A DNA stretch of 64,000 nucleotides from Shinisaurus crocodilurus. Its lineage: Eukaryota; Chordata; Lepidosauria; Squamata; Shinisauridae. The position numbers and the translations under genes were made by a program. Shown one piece after another: positions 21,780 to 33,034 of this stretch (its first letter is position 1; every line of letters begins with the position of its first letter). The stretch covers positions 7,493,980-7,557,979 of the forward strand of contig CM037877.1 of the NCBI GenBank assembly GCA_021292165.1. Direction: 5' to 3'. The notes under the pieces are model-generated. The model ran no database searches. It was not told the origin of the DNA and saw only the letters and a list, made by a program, of their open reading frames with translations.

Positions 21780-22390
21780 AGGATGGACAGACCTGTCACG
21801 TTTGGTTTTTCTCAGTTTCTAATCTTTCCAGTCTTAAATTCAGTTTGTCCTGAACTTTAAGAATTGTTCCAATCTTGTTTGGTTCATTCTGAAGTCTGAG
21901 ATTTTTATTTTTTTAAGTTTGCATGACAATGCATACCCATTTCTGTGTGCTTTTCTCCCGATTCATGCATTTTTGTACAGTAATTTTGCAAGGAATTTAT
22001 CTAATATAATGCATTTTAATGTTATCTTTTAAAAAAACAACAACAACAATGTATACATTTCTGTGTGCACTTTTCTCTAATAGAACATATCTGTATACAT
22101 TTTTGATTGGAGGCCTCCATTGCAAATTCTAAATCTGGAGAAGCGTGAATTTCAAAGCTTAACTCAGTTTCGGTTTGCGTATCGGTTTGGAACGGCGAAA
22201 TTAGGTAAGTTTGCATTTCAATGTGGGCTGAACAACATTTCTCCCCTGTCCCCAAGTAAAACACAGAGTAGAACCTGTAAGCCTGAAGTCTGCTTTCCCC
22301 TGCTGTGGTGGCACATCTTGAAAATGCAAAATTAGGCAAGTTCACATTAAAATGCGAACTGAACAAATATCTCTGCCACCCCTAGTTTGA
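21780..22390 (+). mobile_element. AT-rich MITE-like sequence
   Basis: Contains the alternating TGTATACATTTCTGTGTGCACTTTTCTCT blocks in broken form and ends CTCTGCCACCCCTAG. Similar in style to 60835-61195 (TTTGGTAACTTTGCATTAAA is echoed by TTAGGTAAGTTTGCATTTCA). Boundaries uncertain. Internal frames are not genes. Confidence 0.4.
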
Positions 22391-23625
22391 GGTGATAGAA
22401 AAGTTTATCTATGGTATTATATCTGTGATGGCCCATCCAGATGTGTGCCAGTCATATGTTGACATTGCAGTTGTCAGGTGATGATCATTCAATCCCTGGG
22501 TGGACCAGTCCTGCTTTTTGTCATGACAAATCTACCAGCATTGGGCATTCCCCACTTTTTCAGAGTGTCTGAAATCAGGGAGCTACGGATGAAGCCATCT
22601 TGAGCTGTGAGTCAAGCGTCTTGCAATTTTTAATGCAAGTGTGATTAGAACTACAGTCACATTATATCTAAGCACGTTTTCCCTCTTGAGACATGGAGAC
22701 AGCGAGAGCTGCTCAGCCCTCCATCATGTTAACCTACTTGTCCGCCACTTTGATAGCTCCTAAATGCTAAATATGTTTGCAGAGCAATTAGAATAAATCT
22801 AGATAGTGGTTATGAAATGCTTTTGAAAATGCTACAACCACTAAAGATAATGAACAGAAAGAAAGAAAGAAAGAAAGAAAGAAATGACCCTAACCTCACT
22901 GTCTGACAGAGACCAAGAATGATCTAATTCTGGTGAGTGTGCAAAGGGAGGCCACGAGGATGGAGGGATGTATCGAGATTTGTGCGTAATGCTGTGATGC
23001 ACAGTGGTAGCTGGCTGGCAGTTCTGCAGTGCAATTGGTCACCATGTGAAGCACACCTGAATCAGCCACCCTGGAATGTGGAGTGCAATGACCTGGCCAA
23101 GGAGCACCTAAGCTTTTTCTGTCTGGAAGGGATGTGGTGTTATTGACAAACCTGATATCAAACCTGACCTCCCGGAGGGCACATCTGCCGGAGAGACCGC
23201 TGTCTGTCCGGCCTTCCAGTAGACCTCTTGGACTGCAGCCAAGACTAGTGGACTGAAATAGTTCCTTTCCCAGTGAGTATACAGTAGGGTGTTGGTTGGT
23301 GCAATTGTTTGGTAACTGATGGAAAGTTAAACTGAATGGGGCCCGTTCTGTCCGATTTCCCTTTCTTACGAAATGAATGGGTACTCCATCCATACTCATT
23401 CATCACACTTTTGTGGCAGGCACCCTACCTTGCTCCGTCAGCACAGTTGCTCTCGGTGGTGACCCCCCCCCTCCCCCGAGCAGGATTTCAGAACAGAGAT
23501 ATACAAAAGTATACTTCTGTGTCTGCCTTTTGTTTAGGAACAAAGCCAAAGGTCAGGAATGCAACTGGGCAATATTCTTCACAATCAGATTGATTACACA
23601 GTCTAGTGATGTCACTGCAGGCGCA
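22391..23625. other. Unique intergenic sequence
   Basis: Only a (GAAA)n array at 22857-22884 was recognised. The minus-strand frame of 167 codons at 22896-23399 has no recognisable domain, and I treat it as chance. Confidence 0.4.
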
Positions 23626-23627
23626 TC

Positions 23628-23855
23628 CAGAGAGCCAGTATGGTGCAGCGGTTGGACCAGGGCAAGGAAAACTTGGGCTCAAAACTAATGACCTACAAAC
23701 CGCACTGGGGTGACCCTGGTGCCAGTTGCAATCTCTCACACTCATCTGCTTCACAGGGCTAACTTGGCAGGATAAAATGGACATGAGGGGAGAATTATAT
23801 ACACCATGCTAATCATCTTGGAGGAAGGGAAGGATTGAAATATGAACGATAAACA
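23628..23855 (+). mobile_element. CORE/MIR-like SINE with L2-type tail
   Basis: Begins AGAGCCAGTATGGTGCAGCG, the tRNA-derived head seen in 26027-26250, followed by GGGTGACCCTGG, CACAGGGCTAACTTGGCAGG and a decayed tail. More diverged than the 26.0, 42.1 and 58.7 kb copies. Confidence 0.6.
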
Positions 23856-24830
23856 AATCATCCTTTTCAAACTTGCAGTATGATGTGTGCGCATGTGTGT
23901 GTGTGTTTCTGAGGCTTGAGGGATAGAGGTGGGAACAGCAGGGAAACCGGCAACACCAGCGAAGGAAGCCTTTTTGCACCAATAGGCTGGGGCAGGTCAT
24001 GTGATGCTCCCCGAATGCTACAAAGGCTTGCAAGGCAGGCTCGCTCGCTCATTTGAGCAAAGCAGGGACCCCCTCTTGAGGGCAGCAGCCTTTGCCTCTC
24101 ATCTTTGCCTTCACCCCGTCCTGCTTTTGCTTCACCCTGCTCTCAGCTTCACCAGAACCCAATTAGGCACCCTGAAAGGGATGGGATCGCGCGTTGTTGG
24201 AGAATGACAAAACTGCCCTCATTGCAAATGTATCATCCTTCACACCGGGACAGAAGAGCTCAGCAGACAGATGCAGAGGTCTCCTGAGAACAAGCATTCA
24301 TTGCACGGGAAGAAAGGCAGCAGGACAAGGGTTTGGAGAAGGAGAGGGAAGGCGGGGAGATGCTTCGCAGAGGAAGGGGAAAAAAAGGGGGAAAATAAGC
24401 CATTGAAAGAAATTAATAAGTAAAAGCCGAGTATAATTTAATGTACACTATGATTTCTGCACTTGACAATTCTTTTATAGAGCAAAGACACACAGAGCCC
24501 ATAGTACAAATTGAGATCATCTTGACATGAAAGACACCAATTACGGGGAGAAACACTGAGAGGGAAATAATTAAGTTTCTTTTTCTCTGCGGATGGAATA
24601 CTACCCCCTCCTGATCCCTAAGAAGGAGCATCTGCAGGAAGGAAAGGTAGCAGGATGGAGGTCCAGGGAAGAGAAGGAGCTTATGCAGGAGGACCCCATT
24701 TAGGACTGGCCCAAGGTGATTTGGCTCCTGTAGGTGAATTAAAATTTGTGACTGTCCCCAGGATTATGTCTTCTCATGGCCAGGAATACAGATGCATGGT
24801 TTGAGGCATTCAATCTTTCTGAATTCTGGT
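23856..24830. other. Unique intergenic sequence
   Basis: No recognised feature. 24000-24650 is free of obvious repeats. Confidence 0.35.
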
Positions 24831-25110
24831 AAGAAATGACATGATGATCCACACCTCTCAAAAGTCTCCCAATCGTCTCAGGTTTTGCACTTCGCTGAAT
24901 GTTGCAAAACACTTCTTAAAATATACATTTAAATATGTATTTTGGAAGAATATATGCATTTAAATACATATTTAAATGCAATTTTAAATATGTGCTCTGG
25001 GAATATTTTTTTAAAGTAAGAACTGCAAATTAATGAGAAACGGGAATGGCATGGAATTATGGATAAACATGCAAAAGTGGCACAGACCCGTAGTACACTG
25101 ATGTGTCCAT
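24830..25110 (+). mobile_element. AT-rich MITE family B
   Basis: Shares with 4160-4530 the sequence GAAATGACATGATGATCCAC near the start and the alternating TATACATTTAAATATGTATT pattern. Ends at GTGTCCATCCCTAAT, a CATCCCTA-type terminus. No transposase. Confidence 0.5.
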
Positions 25111-25695
25111 CCCTAATCGGGAAACTGTTCTTTGTTGTTTTTGTTTTGTTATGTTTTACTTTAATTTTTAACTTACCTCGCTTTGTGGGCTCAGAGTGTC
25201 CCCCCACAGGGCATGGGCTTTTGCCCACTTGTCTCAGTTTTCCTGGGGAAAACTCTTCAAAGAAGCCCCCCTAGCAAAGCGATAGAGAAATGTCTCCATT
25301 GATTTTCTAGGGGGACTGCTTTGAACAAATGCCTCCAGGAAAACTCAGATTGGGGGATCAAAAGCCCCGCCCACCCTCAGAGGGGACTCTTGAAGCAAGA
25401 ATCTCCATGGAAGATGGGCTTTTGCTCCCTGCAACAATTTTTCAGGGATAGCCTTTGAAAGTGGGAGGATTAGAAATGGGAGGATTTATTTTTTTTAAAA
25501 CAACCTTACTTCATTTCTGAATTTAGCCAAGGTGAGGTGGGAAAAGCTCTCCCATATCTATCTTCAAGACTATATTTTCAACCATAAGGACTAGAAACTT
25601 GATGTTAAAAAACAGAACAAAATGAAAAAGCAGAAATTCTCAAGGAACTGAATTCTCTGCTTAAATCAGTCAGCGGTTATTCTGCTCCTGCATAG

Positions 25696-25728
<33 letters not shown>

Positions 25729-26020
25729 ATATTTAATTTTTCACATAACATATACTAGACGGATGGAGGCTTCCAGATTCTGCAGCAAAATTCTGCACTC
25801 CAGGAATGATTTATACAAAATAATGTGGGAGCTACACATTGTGTAATAAAGCCTGATTTTGAAGCACTCGTCGTCTCCACTTTTGTGCTGTAGTGAAAAT
25901 ACTGAGCTGGATCCTTGCCTGGGCTGGGGGAAATGCCTTTGTATGGGGGTGGTGGTGGAGTTGAAGGGGTAAAGCAGTGGGTAGTGCAGTTGTTAAGCAT
26001 CCAATATCACTTTACAGTGG
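25111..26020. other. Unique intergenic sequence
   Basis: Holds an (AC)n microsatellite at 25697-25727. No other recognised feature. Confidence 0.4.
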
Positions 26021-26026
26021 ATAATT

Positions 26027-26250
26027 CACTGTGGTGCAATGGTTAGAGTGTTAGACTAGGACTGGGGCAGACCCAGGTTCTAGTCCCCACTTGGCCATGA
26101 AGCTCACTGGGTGACCTTGGACCAGTCTCTGTCTCTCAGCCTAAGCTACCCCACAGGGTTGTTGTGAGATAAAATGAGAGGTGGAGAGAACAATGTATAC
26201 TGCCTTGGAGGAAAGGTGGGGTATAAATGTTCTAATAAATCAATAAGCGC
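26027..26250 (+). mobile_element. CORE/MIR-like SINE with L2-type tail
   Basis: tRNA-derived head (CTGTGGTGCAATGGTTAGAG, then CCAGGTTCTAGTCCCCAC), core segment (GGGTGACCTTGGACCAGT, CACAGGGTTGTTGTGAGATA) and an L2-like tail (CTTGGAGGAAAGGTGGGGTA, TAAATGTTCTAATAAATC). No tRNA gene is implied. Members of the same family lie at 26795-27058, 42095-42325, 58665-58905 and 61485-61640. Confidence 0.75.
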
Positions 26251-26750
26251 TTTGCTGTGCAATATTCAATTTTAGCCTAAGAAACCTTGAGTTGCATCCA
26301 ATGTTAATTGTGATTAGAGTAGACCCATTGAAATGAATGGGCCTTAATCTTGACTAAAATTGGACACAACCCTTGTATCAATACGTTTGTTGTTGTTGTA
26401 ATATATAATAACATTCAGACCACTTTTCCATTTGGAAATAGTTTCAGGAACTATAAAACCTGCATGCAATAAAAGGCAAGAAGGAATCCATGCCACACAG
26501 TTTATCGTTATGGACCGAAGTGGAGGAAATGCTGTTGAATTCAGTTTGAATTACTTCCAAGGCAACAACATGTCTACTCTCTCTTGGAAATCCCCATTGA
26601 AGAAAGACAGCTAGCTTGTCCAGCGCATCTTGGTCATGACTAAGATAGCGGCATCAGAGTCAAACCAGGCCATGCTTCAGATTACAGGGGCCCAGTGAGA
26701 TTGTCCTGCTCCCCAGCTCTCAGAGCTCCCCATATACAGCAGCAGATTCA
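26251..26750. other. Unique intergenic sequence
   Basis: No recognised gene. The open frame at 26432-26614 has no domain. Confidence 0.35.
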
Positions 26751-27165
26751 GATGAGGTTGCAGCACAGGCAACTTCCTTGGGGCGAGGGCAGCCATTTAT
26801 TTATTTATTTATTTATTTATTATATTTATACCCCGCCTTTTTTTCCTGCAAGGAACCCAAGGCGGCTTACATAATCCTCCTCCTCCTTCCTCCTCCATTT
26901 TATCCTCACAACAACCCTGTGAGGTAGGTTCGGCTGAGAGTCAGTGACTGGCTCAAAGTCACCCAGTGAGTTTCATGGCCGAGCAGGGACTAGAACCCGG
27001 ATCTCCCGACTCCCAGTCCAACACCCTAACCACTATGCCACACTGGGCCAGTTTCCATGACATGAGGGCAGTTCATAAGATGAGGTTGCAGCAGCACAGG
27101 CTACTTCCTTGGGGCGAGGGCAGTCATTGGGCCAGTTTCCATGACATGAGGGCAGTTCATAAGCC
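26751..27165 (+). repeat. ~80-bp tandem duplication interrupted by a SINE
   Basis: Segment A (GATGAGGTTGCAGC...CCTTGGGGCGAGGGCAG) occurs at about 26752-26793 and 27081-27125. Segment B (TGGGCCAGTTTCCATGACAT...GTTCATAA) occurs at about 27048-27080 and 27127-27163. The order is A, SINE, B, A, B. The SINE therefore inserted between A and B of the first unit after the duplication. Confidence 0.65.
26795..27058 (-). mobile_element. CORE/MIR-like SINE with L2-type tail
   Basis: Reverse-strand copy: (TTTA)n, ATACCCCGCCTTTTTTTCC, CAAGGAACCCAAGGCGGCTT, ACAACAACCCTGTGAGGTAG, GGACTAGAACCCGGATCTCC and ACTATGCCACACTGGGCC. Close to the copies at 42095 and 58665, which indicates a relatively young subfamily. 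Confidence 0.8.
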
Positions 27166-27485
27166 ACGGCCGCTGGTTAACCGGCCTCCACATGTGCCAG
27201 TTGTGTGCCACCCGATTTACCTACGGTAACTATTACCCTCACCGGGCATGACTTGTCATCACATCCAAACCCAGTGTGGCTGGCTGGCTGGCTGGGCTGG
27301 TTAACGACCCACCCAGCAAACTTAGACTAGTCCATCAGCTCTGGGTGGTTCGTTTGCCACCCCAGCCGGCCACCCTCGCCAAATGACAAGCCACACCTGG
27401 TGAGGGCAATTAGGTACATCAGGCAGCATAAATGACTGGCACGTGCGGGGCTGGGCTGGTTAACAAGGCACTGTGGCTTATTAAC
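27165..27485 (+). mobile_element. Foldback MITE of ~320 bp
   Basis: The left arm (ATAAGCCACGG, CTGGTTAACCGG, ATGTGCCAGT, TTACCCTCACCGGGCATG, ACTTGTCAT) pairs with the right arm (ATGACAAGCCACACCTGGTG, ACTGGCACGTGCGG, GGGCTGGTTAAC, GTGGCTTATTAACC). The arms together cover most of the element with small mismatches. A (GGCT)n run sits at the left of the centre. No coding capacity, and the superfamily is not determined. Confidence 0.6.
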
Positions 27486-28795
27486 CACCCTTGTGTTGTG
27501 GGGAACTGACCCAGTGCCTTATTCAAGGCTCTCCTGGCCAGAGAACGCAGCACTGCTGTCCTCCTCTGGCCCAAAGGACGAGTCTCCGGCAGGACCTCCT
27601 TCTCCCCACTCCACAGAAATCTCACGCTGCAAAATCAGGCAAGGGTCCTATAACAAAACCAGCCAGCTCCTCTAGGATGGCTGGATCTGGACCGCATTAC
27701 AGGTGTCGTCAGCCTACATAAGATTCCAGTCGACCTGCTGAGATAACATCCTCCTAGTCCTATTATTCAGCCAGGAGCAGGACCCACTTGGAGTTATCAA
27801 GGCGCTACTTTCTTCCTGCCTTGATCTTGCTATCAGCTTCTCCTGTGAGCTTCAAGGAACCACAGGACGGGACAGAGAAGAGGATATCTCTATTCTCCTA
27901 GTCACACTTCTAAAGCTGACATATTCAAGCTGAAGATGAACATGCACATACAGACACACACGTGCGCATGCGCGCACACGCACACACACACACGCACATC
28001 AGAACACATGGCTCTTTCCCCGCCTACCTCTGGCCATACCCTCCCCAAGCTCACGGCAAACACGACATCGTTTTTCATGTCCAATTACAGCCGCGGCGGT
28101 GCCACCGTTAAAAGACAGTGCAGGTACTCCTGTCAGAAAAGGTTTGAGTTACAAGAAGCGATGAATTACAGCAAACCCTTTTTCAATTCTCTGCAGAAAT
28201 GAAATGTCAGAGCTTGCCGCTCTATATTTCTGAGCACCATCAGCTACAGGCCAGCAAAGGAATTAGACAAGGGACAGGCGCTTCACTGAATTGTGATTTT
28301 TTTTTTTTAACGTTCTCTCTCTCTCTCTCTCTCTCTTTGCATTCCTTCCTTCCTTGTTCTTCTCCCTCTGGCTTTGAAATGAATTTAGAACAAGGAGAAG
28401 GATCACCTAGGAGAAGGGAAATGAAAATACAAGAAAGAGCCTCTCTCACTCTCTCTGCCTCCCTCTTGCTTTCTCCCCTGTCGATTTCTTCTTCTTTCAG
28501 GGTTTAATTTCTTGTTTTAGAAAACTTTTGGAAATACATCTTTTTGAAGTTGCTCATATTAGCTTCCCCCCGCCCTTTTCTTTAAGTCTTTAAAAAAAAA
28601 AAAAAAAAGCCTAGAGAATTCACCCACAGTGATATAAAGTGGATTCTTTATTGGATAAAATCCAAATTCCCTGTTTTCAAAAAAGATAACCTTGGAAACA
28701 ACAGCATGTGCGCGGGGAAGGGGGCAGATTGGTATTTCCCTTCAAGCTTTTTTAGGAGTTCAATCACCACATCAACAGCACCGTCGTCATCAATC
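27486..28795. other. Unique sequence with low-complexity runs
   Basis: CA/CG-rich array at 27954-27998, (CT)n at 28314-28336, poly-A at 28590-28607. No gene recognised. Confidence 0.4.
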
Positions 28796-28799
28796 AAAC

Positions 28800-30120
28800 A
28801 AACAGACATACAATTATGTATTACATTATATCCTGCCTTTCCACTAAAATAGTGTTCAAGCCAACTAACAGCAATAACATCCAGATTAAGAAAAACATTT
28901 TTTTAAAAAACCACAACAATTAAAAACAATTAGACAGCCTCCACCAGTTAAAACGTTCTTCAACAAACAAGTCAGCTCAAAAGCTCAAAACCTGCCTGAA
29001 TAAAAATGTCTTTGCCTGCCAGTGGAAGGGCATTATAGGGATGGAGCTAGCTTGGCCTCCCTGGGAGCAGCCACCAAGAAGACCCTCTCTTGTGTTCTTA
29101 CCAAATGTGCCCCTGATAATGATGGAAGAGAGAGACGGTCTTCTCCTGAGGATCCTAAAACCTGGGCAGGCTTATATATGACAGAATGAGGTCTTTTAAA
29201 TAGCCTGGTCCCAAGTCACATAGGGTTTTATTGGTCATAACCAGGACTTTGAATTGTGCCCAGAAATGAACTGGAAGCCGGTGAAGCTGTTGTAACACAG
29301 AAGTCACATGGTCCCTATAACTGGCCTCAGTCAGTGGTTTGGTTTCAGCATTCTGGACTAGCTGAAGTTTCCAGCACCTTTCAAGGGCAGCCTCACAGGG
29401 AGAATGCTATAATGGTCAGATATCTGACATTTCAAGGAACAGGGATAGTTGGCACAGCAGCCTTAGCTATGCAGATGCACTCCTGGCCATCAATGAAACA
29501 TAGGCATCCAAGTTCTAGGAGTGAATCTGAGTCTTCAAGGGGAGTGTAATCCCATCCAGCACATGTTGAGTCCCTATTCCCTGATCTGCCTTATGATTGA
29601 CCAGGAGCACCTCTGTCTTGCCTGGATTAAGCTTCAATTTGTTTGCCCCCATCCTGTCCATTACCGACATCAGTTTGAGAACTGGAACAGCTCCCTTGAA
29701 TTTAGATGGAAAGGAGATATAGAGTTGGGTGTCATCAGTGTAGTGGTGGCACTGAACCTGAAAACTCGGGACAAACTCTCCCAGTGGTTTCATGTATATG
29801 TGACATAAGATTCAACCTTTAGGTGTACCATAAGTCAATGGCCACAGCATCAAACAGGAGTCCCCCAGCACTATCTTCTGTGATCACCCTTCAAAGAGGA
29901 CTGGAGTCACTATAAAACAGTCCAAGTCCTGTCCCAGCCAGGTGGTCCAGAAAGATACCACGGATGATGGTACTGGAAGTCACAGAGAAGTCTAGCAGAA
30001 CCAACAAGTACACACTCCCTCTATCTAGTTCCTAGCATAGATCATCCACCAACCTGTCTCTGTCCAATAAAAAGGCCTGAGGCTAGACTGAAGTGGGTCT
30101 AGATAACCTTCTTCATTTAG
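28800..30120 (-). pseudogene. L2-type LINE, decayed
   Basis: A minus-strand frame at 29515-29793 reads HHYTDDTQLYISF followed by KLKLNPGKTEVLLV, matching motif C and the following motif D of L2 reverse transcriptase, with the usual YADD alanine changed to T. Further toward 28800 the sequence has the L2 layout (C-terminal part, 3' UTR, then ATATCCTGCCTTTCCACTA tail). Multiple stops and frameshifts. Oriented toward the left of the window. Confidence 0.75.
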
Positions 30121-30129
30121 AAGCATCTG

Positions 30130-30556
30130 GAGCTAAAATGTGGTAACATTGAGTAGTCTACATTTTCTTCCCATGGGCCAGAATGTAATAGGCTTTTGAC
30201 CACCTGAAAAAAAGCTCTGTTGGAAACTAGTTTGTATAGATGCAATGGCAATGGAGAATAATGATTGTTTCACCATCATCACTGCCACGGAGTGGGCCTT
30301 CAAAGGAGTTCTAGCCCATATTTGGTCAGGCTTGTTCCATGTTTTCCTCCAACATTTCTCCAGCTTTTGTCCTACATGTTGCAGTCCAACATATTTAGAG
30401 GGCACAAGATTGGGGAAGGTTGATCTAATCACTACACCACACCAGCTCTGTGTACACATTCTCCCCGTTTGAACATATCATTTAGCTTCAACAAATCTTT
30501 GCTTGAAGCTTAAATTATATGTTCCTCAGAGCCTGGACTTGTTCCTTGGAGCAATT
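30130..30556. other. Unidentified, possible old MITE
   Basis: 30340-30430 has TTTTGTCCTACATGTTGCAGTCC, weakly like the palindromic ...GGCCTACAACTCCCAGC family. Otherwise nothing recognised. Confidence 0.3.
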
Positions 30557-30989
30557 CAGGGGTGTATGAGAAATTCATTTCAGTTTGTTTGTTTTTAATC
30601 AGGATTTTACCCAGTTCACACCTTCCAAACCGAACATAGATTCGGACTCACTCCACTGTTGAAGTCTGTACATTTCCAACCGTGCAATGTGATTTGCGGA
30701 CAATAATTAAAAAAAACTGTGATACAGCATGAGTACATTTGAAAAATGCACATGAGAAACTGTACTTTTGAAAAATGTGGACAAATGTGCTTTGATCAAT
30801 GGGAGAAGAAATTCGGAATGTAAAATATGCACTATCGATGTATACATTTAGAAAAAATATGCACAAAAATACAGAGATTTTCATGCAGAAAGAAAAAAAA
30901 AACAAGCTCGTAATCTGATACGGTCTCAAGTCGGATGAGCTTCAAGATGGAATTTGGAGAACTCTGGCGAGTTTGAGTTTTGCTGATTC

Positions 30990-31993
30990 CAGGGATGTTG
31001 AAGAGTCCTTGGTCTCGAGTCACGAGTCGAGTCACGAGTCTTTGGACCCGAGTCTCGAGTCCGAGTCCAAGTCCTTGGTCCAAAATGGTGACTCACGAGT
31101 CACGAGTCACAAGTCACTCCCAAAGCTGACTCCACGAGTCCCTATTAAAATCAATGGGTTTTTTCCCCAACAAAATAAGGCTACTTCAGATGTGTGGTTT
31201 AAATAAATTCTAGGCACAAGTGTGCCTTTTTATTTCAAAACTCTGCAACTGATTTTGGCAAGAACAGACGAGGCAGAAAAACCCAAAATAACCAGGCAGG
31301 CAGAGGAGGCAGGGAACCCCAAAGCAGGCAGGCAGAGGCCTTTGTCTTGGACAATTCAAACTGTGGAACTGGTTAAGAAGAGACCAGGCAGGCAGAGGAG
31401 GCAGGGAACCCCAGACAGGCAGGCAGAGGCAGCCAAACCCAAAATGTCTGAAAGGTTGCATTTTAGGGAAATGATTTTAAAAAATAAACTTGCTGTACTT
31501 CCTAAAACTTATCCATGTTGCATTTGAGGAACATGATTTTTTCTAAATGTTTGGCCCCTATTCTGGAACGGTGAGATCTCATCCCAATTCCACCCTCACT
31601 GAACACCCGCTCCACTGGTGATGAACTTGCTGGAACCAGAAACACGCTCAGAGCAGCCACACAGAGTAATCTCAGGTCCTTCTTCTGCCTCTCCCAAGTA
31701 CGCAACACATCCATCAAAATAAATCTTGACACACTGTTGGGGCTGCGCTCCTGGTAGCCGTCCATAGTGGCCGAGCAGCGGCACACCTCGCTTCCATGTG
31801 CTCTTCGCCAGCAATCACGCTCCTCTCCACTCCTTCTGGCACAGCCCAGGGATGTTGAAGAGTCCTTGGTCTCGAGTTCCGAGTCGAGTCTCGAGTCCCA
31901 TTAAAAATATTGGGACTCGAGTCCGAGTCGAGTCAGAGGGGGGACTCAGTCCGACTCACGAGTCGAGTCCTCGAGTCCGAGTCCCCATCCCTG
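30990..31993 (+). mobile_element. GAGTC-rich hAT transposon, internally deleted
   Basis: The 1004-bp element starts CAGGGATGTTGAAGAG and ends CATCCCTG, flanked by a perfect 8-bp duplication GCTGATTC at 30982-30989 and 31994-32001. Both ends carry arrays of GAGTC/GACTC. The first ~400 bp match 13916-14320. The region 31500-31800 on the minus strand encodes a transposase C-terminus. An extra copy of the left-end motif lies at 31852. Confidence 0.92.
31502..31786 (-). pseudogene. hAT transposase C-terminal dimerisation domain
   Basis: The minus-strand frame of about 94 codons has the hAT C-terminal signature: a hydrophobic stretch ending FLVPASSSPVERVFSEGG, followed by RSHRSRIGAKHLEKIMFLK and an N near the end, as in L-x-I-P-A-[ST]-S...-S-E-R-x-F-S of hAT dimerisation domains. 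The RNase-H-like catalytic core and the BED zinc finger are missing, so it is a remnant of an autonomous parent. The Glu in the S-x-E-R motif position is kept as VER. Confidence 0.88.
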
Positions 31994-32019
31994 GCTGATT
32001 CACACATCCACATCCCTAT

Positions 32020-32277
32020 GAAAAATTGCCATAGATAGTTGATCGATAGATGATCATGAAACCAGTTCCAAAGGCTCCATCATCACATTCCAGAGGGACC
32101 AAGAAACAGATGGGATTATGCAGATAAAAGTTGGCTTGAATCATAGTGGCTCTCATAATGTTTTACCAGGCGAGCTCAACAAACAGTAGTTTAGCATATG
32201 GTTAAAGGGGGTAATATGCCTTCTGCCCCAAGCACACTGTGGTTACCGGGGGGGGCACTTTAATTATACACTGCAAT

Positions 32278-32317
<40 letters not shown>

Positions 32318-32561
32318 GCCATGGGGGGGCACTTTACGTTCACCCGTATAAATAGCCGCCATCCATTCCTGCAGGAAGAGTAAAATGCTACCCTTTTCTC
32401 TTTACAGACATCCAGTCCAATAAAATGATGTGTATTTCTGCTAGCAGGTTAATAAAAGACATCAACCCACTTAGTCCTGCAAGAAAAAGCAAGAAGAGAA
32501 AGGAACTACTTGGGCCAGGGGGAGGGGAAATTCGCTTGCTACTCCACTGTGGTTCAAATTT

Positions 32562-32592
<31 letters not shown>

Positions 32593-33034
32593 CTTATCTG
32601 TCTTTGGTACCAGGCAGGGGAAACTCTGCCAACCTCTTCCAAATGGAAGAAAATAACATTGGAGAGGCATTCAGAACTCTTTAATTGGCACCTAGTGGAG
32701 TGAAGCCCCAACAGATCCCCACCTCTGGTAAAATGCATACCAATGAGGTTTAATCCATAATAATGAGGTGGAGTTTGCTGCATCATTAGTATGCATTCAC
32801 CCAGAATTCCCTAGATATTGGACAGCTACTGAGGTTTCTTTTAAAAAAGAGACATGGTCCAAAATAAGGGGAGGGGGATATTTTATGTGCATTATTAATG
32901 TGCATTCACTAGGAGCTGCTGTTCTCGAAATAGCTGCTGTGCTACAGTACTATGCTCTCTGCCATGGCAGTGTCCAGGACATGAATCACGCCCTGTGGAT
33001 CTGTCTGGGGATGATGGGAGTTGTAGTCCAGCAC
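32020..33034. other. Unique sequence with microsatellites
   Basis: (GT)n at 32278-32315 and (CA)n at 32565-32592. No gene recognised. Confidence 0.4.

Larger units (their letters stand above)
30557..32019 (+). mobile_element. AT-rich MITE family A, split by hAT insertion
   Basis: The left part 30557-30989 (CAGGGGTGTATGAGAAATTC... TTTGAGTTTTGCTGATTC) matches the element at 9548-9982 along its length. The matching right end (GCTGATTCACAC, then ...CACATCCCTAT) is found at 31994-32019, after the 1-kb hAT element. GAGCAATT before the left end and GAAAATT-like sequence after the right end may be a decayed 8-bp duplication (6 of 8 match). Confidence 0.7.

Noticed and set aside
22896..23399. 167-codon minus-strand frame
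   Set aside because: No domain, no codon pattern and no splice context; such lengths occur by chance in a 64-kb vertebrate window.
31222..31527. Lys/Arg/Gln-rich frame in the hAT element
   Set aside because: It is a translation of GGCAGGCAGAGG repeats on the strand opposite the transposase remnant, and the shorter copy at 14141 is disrupted.
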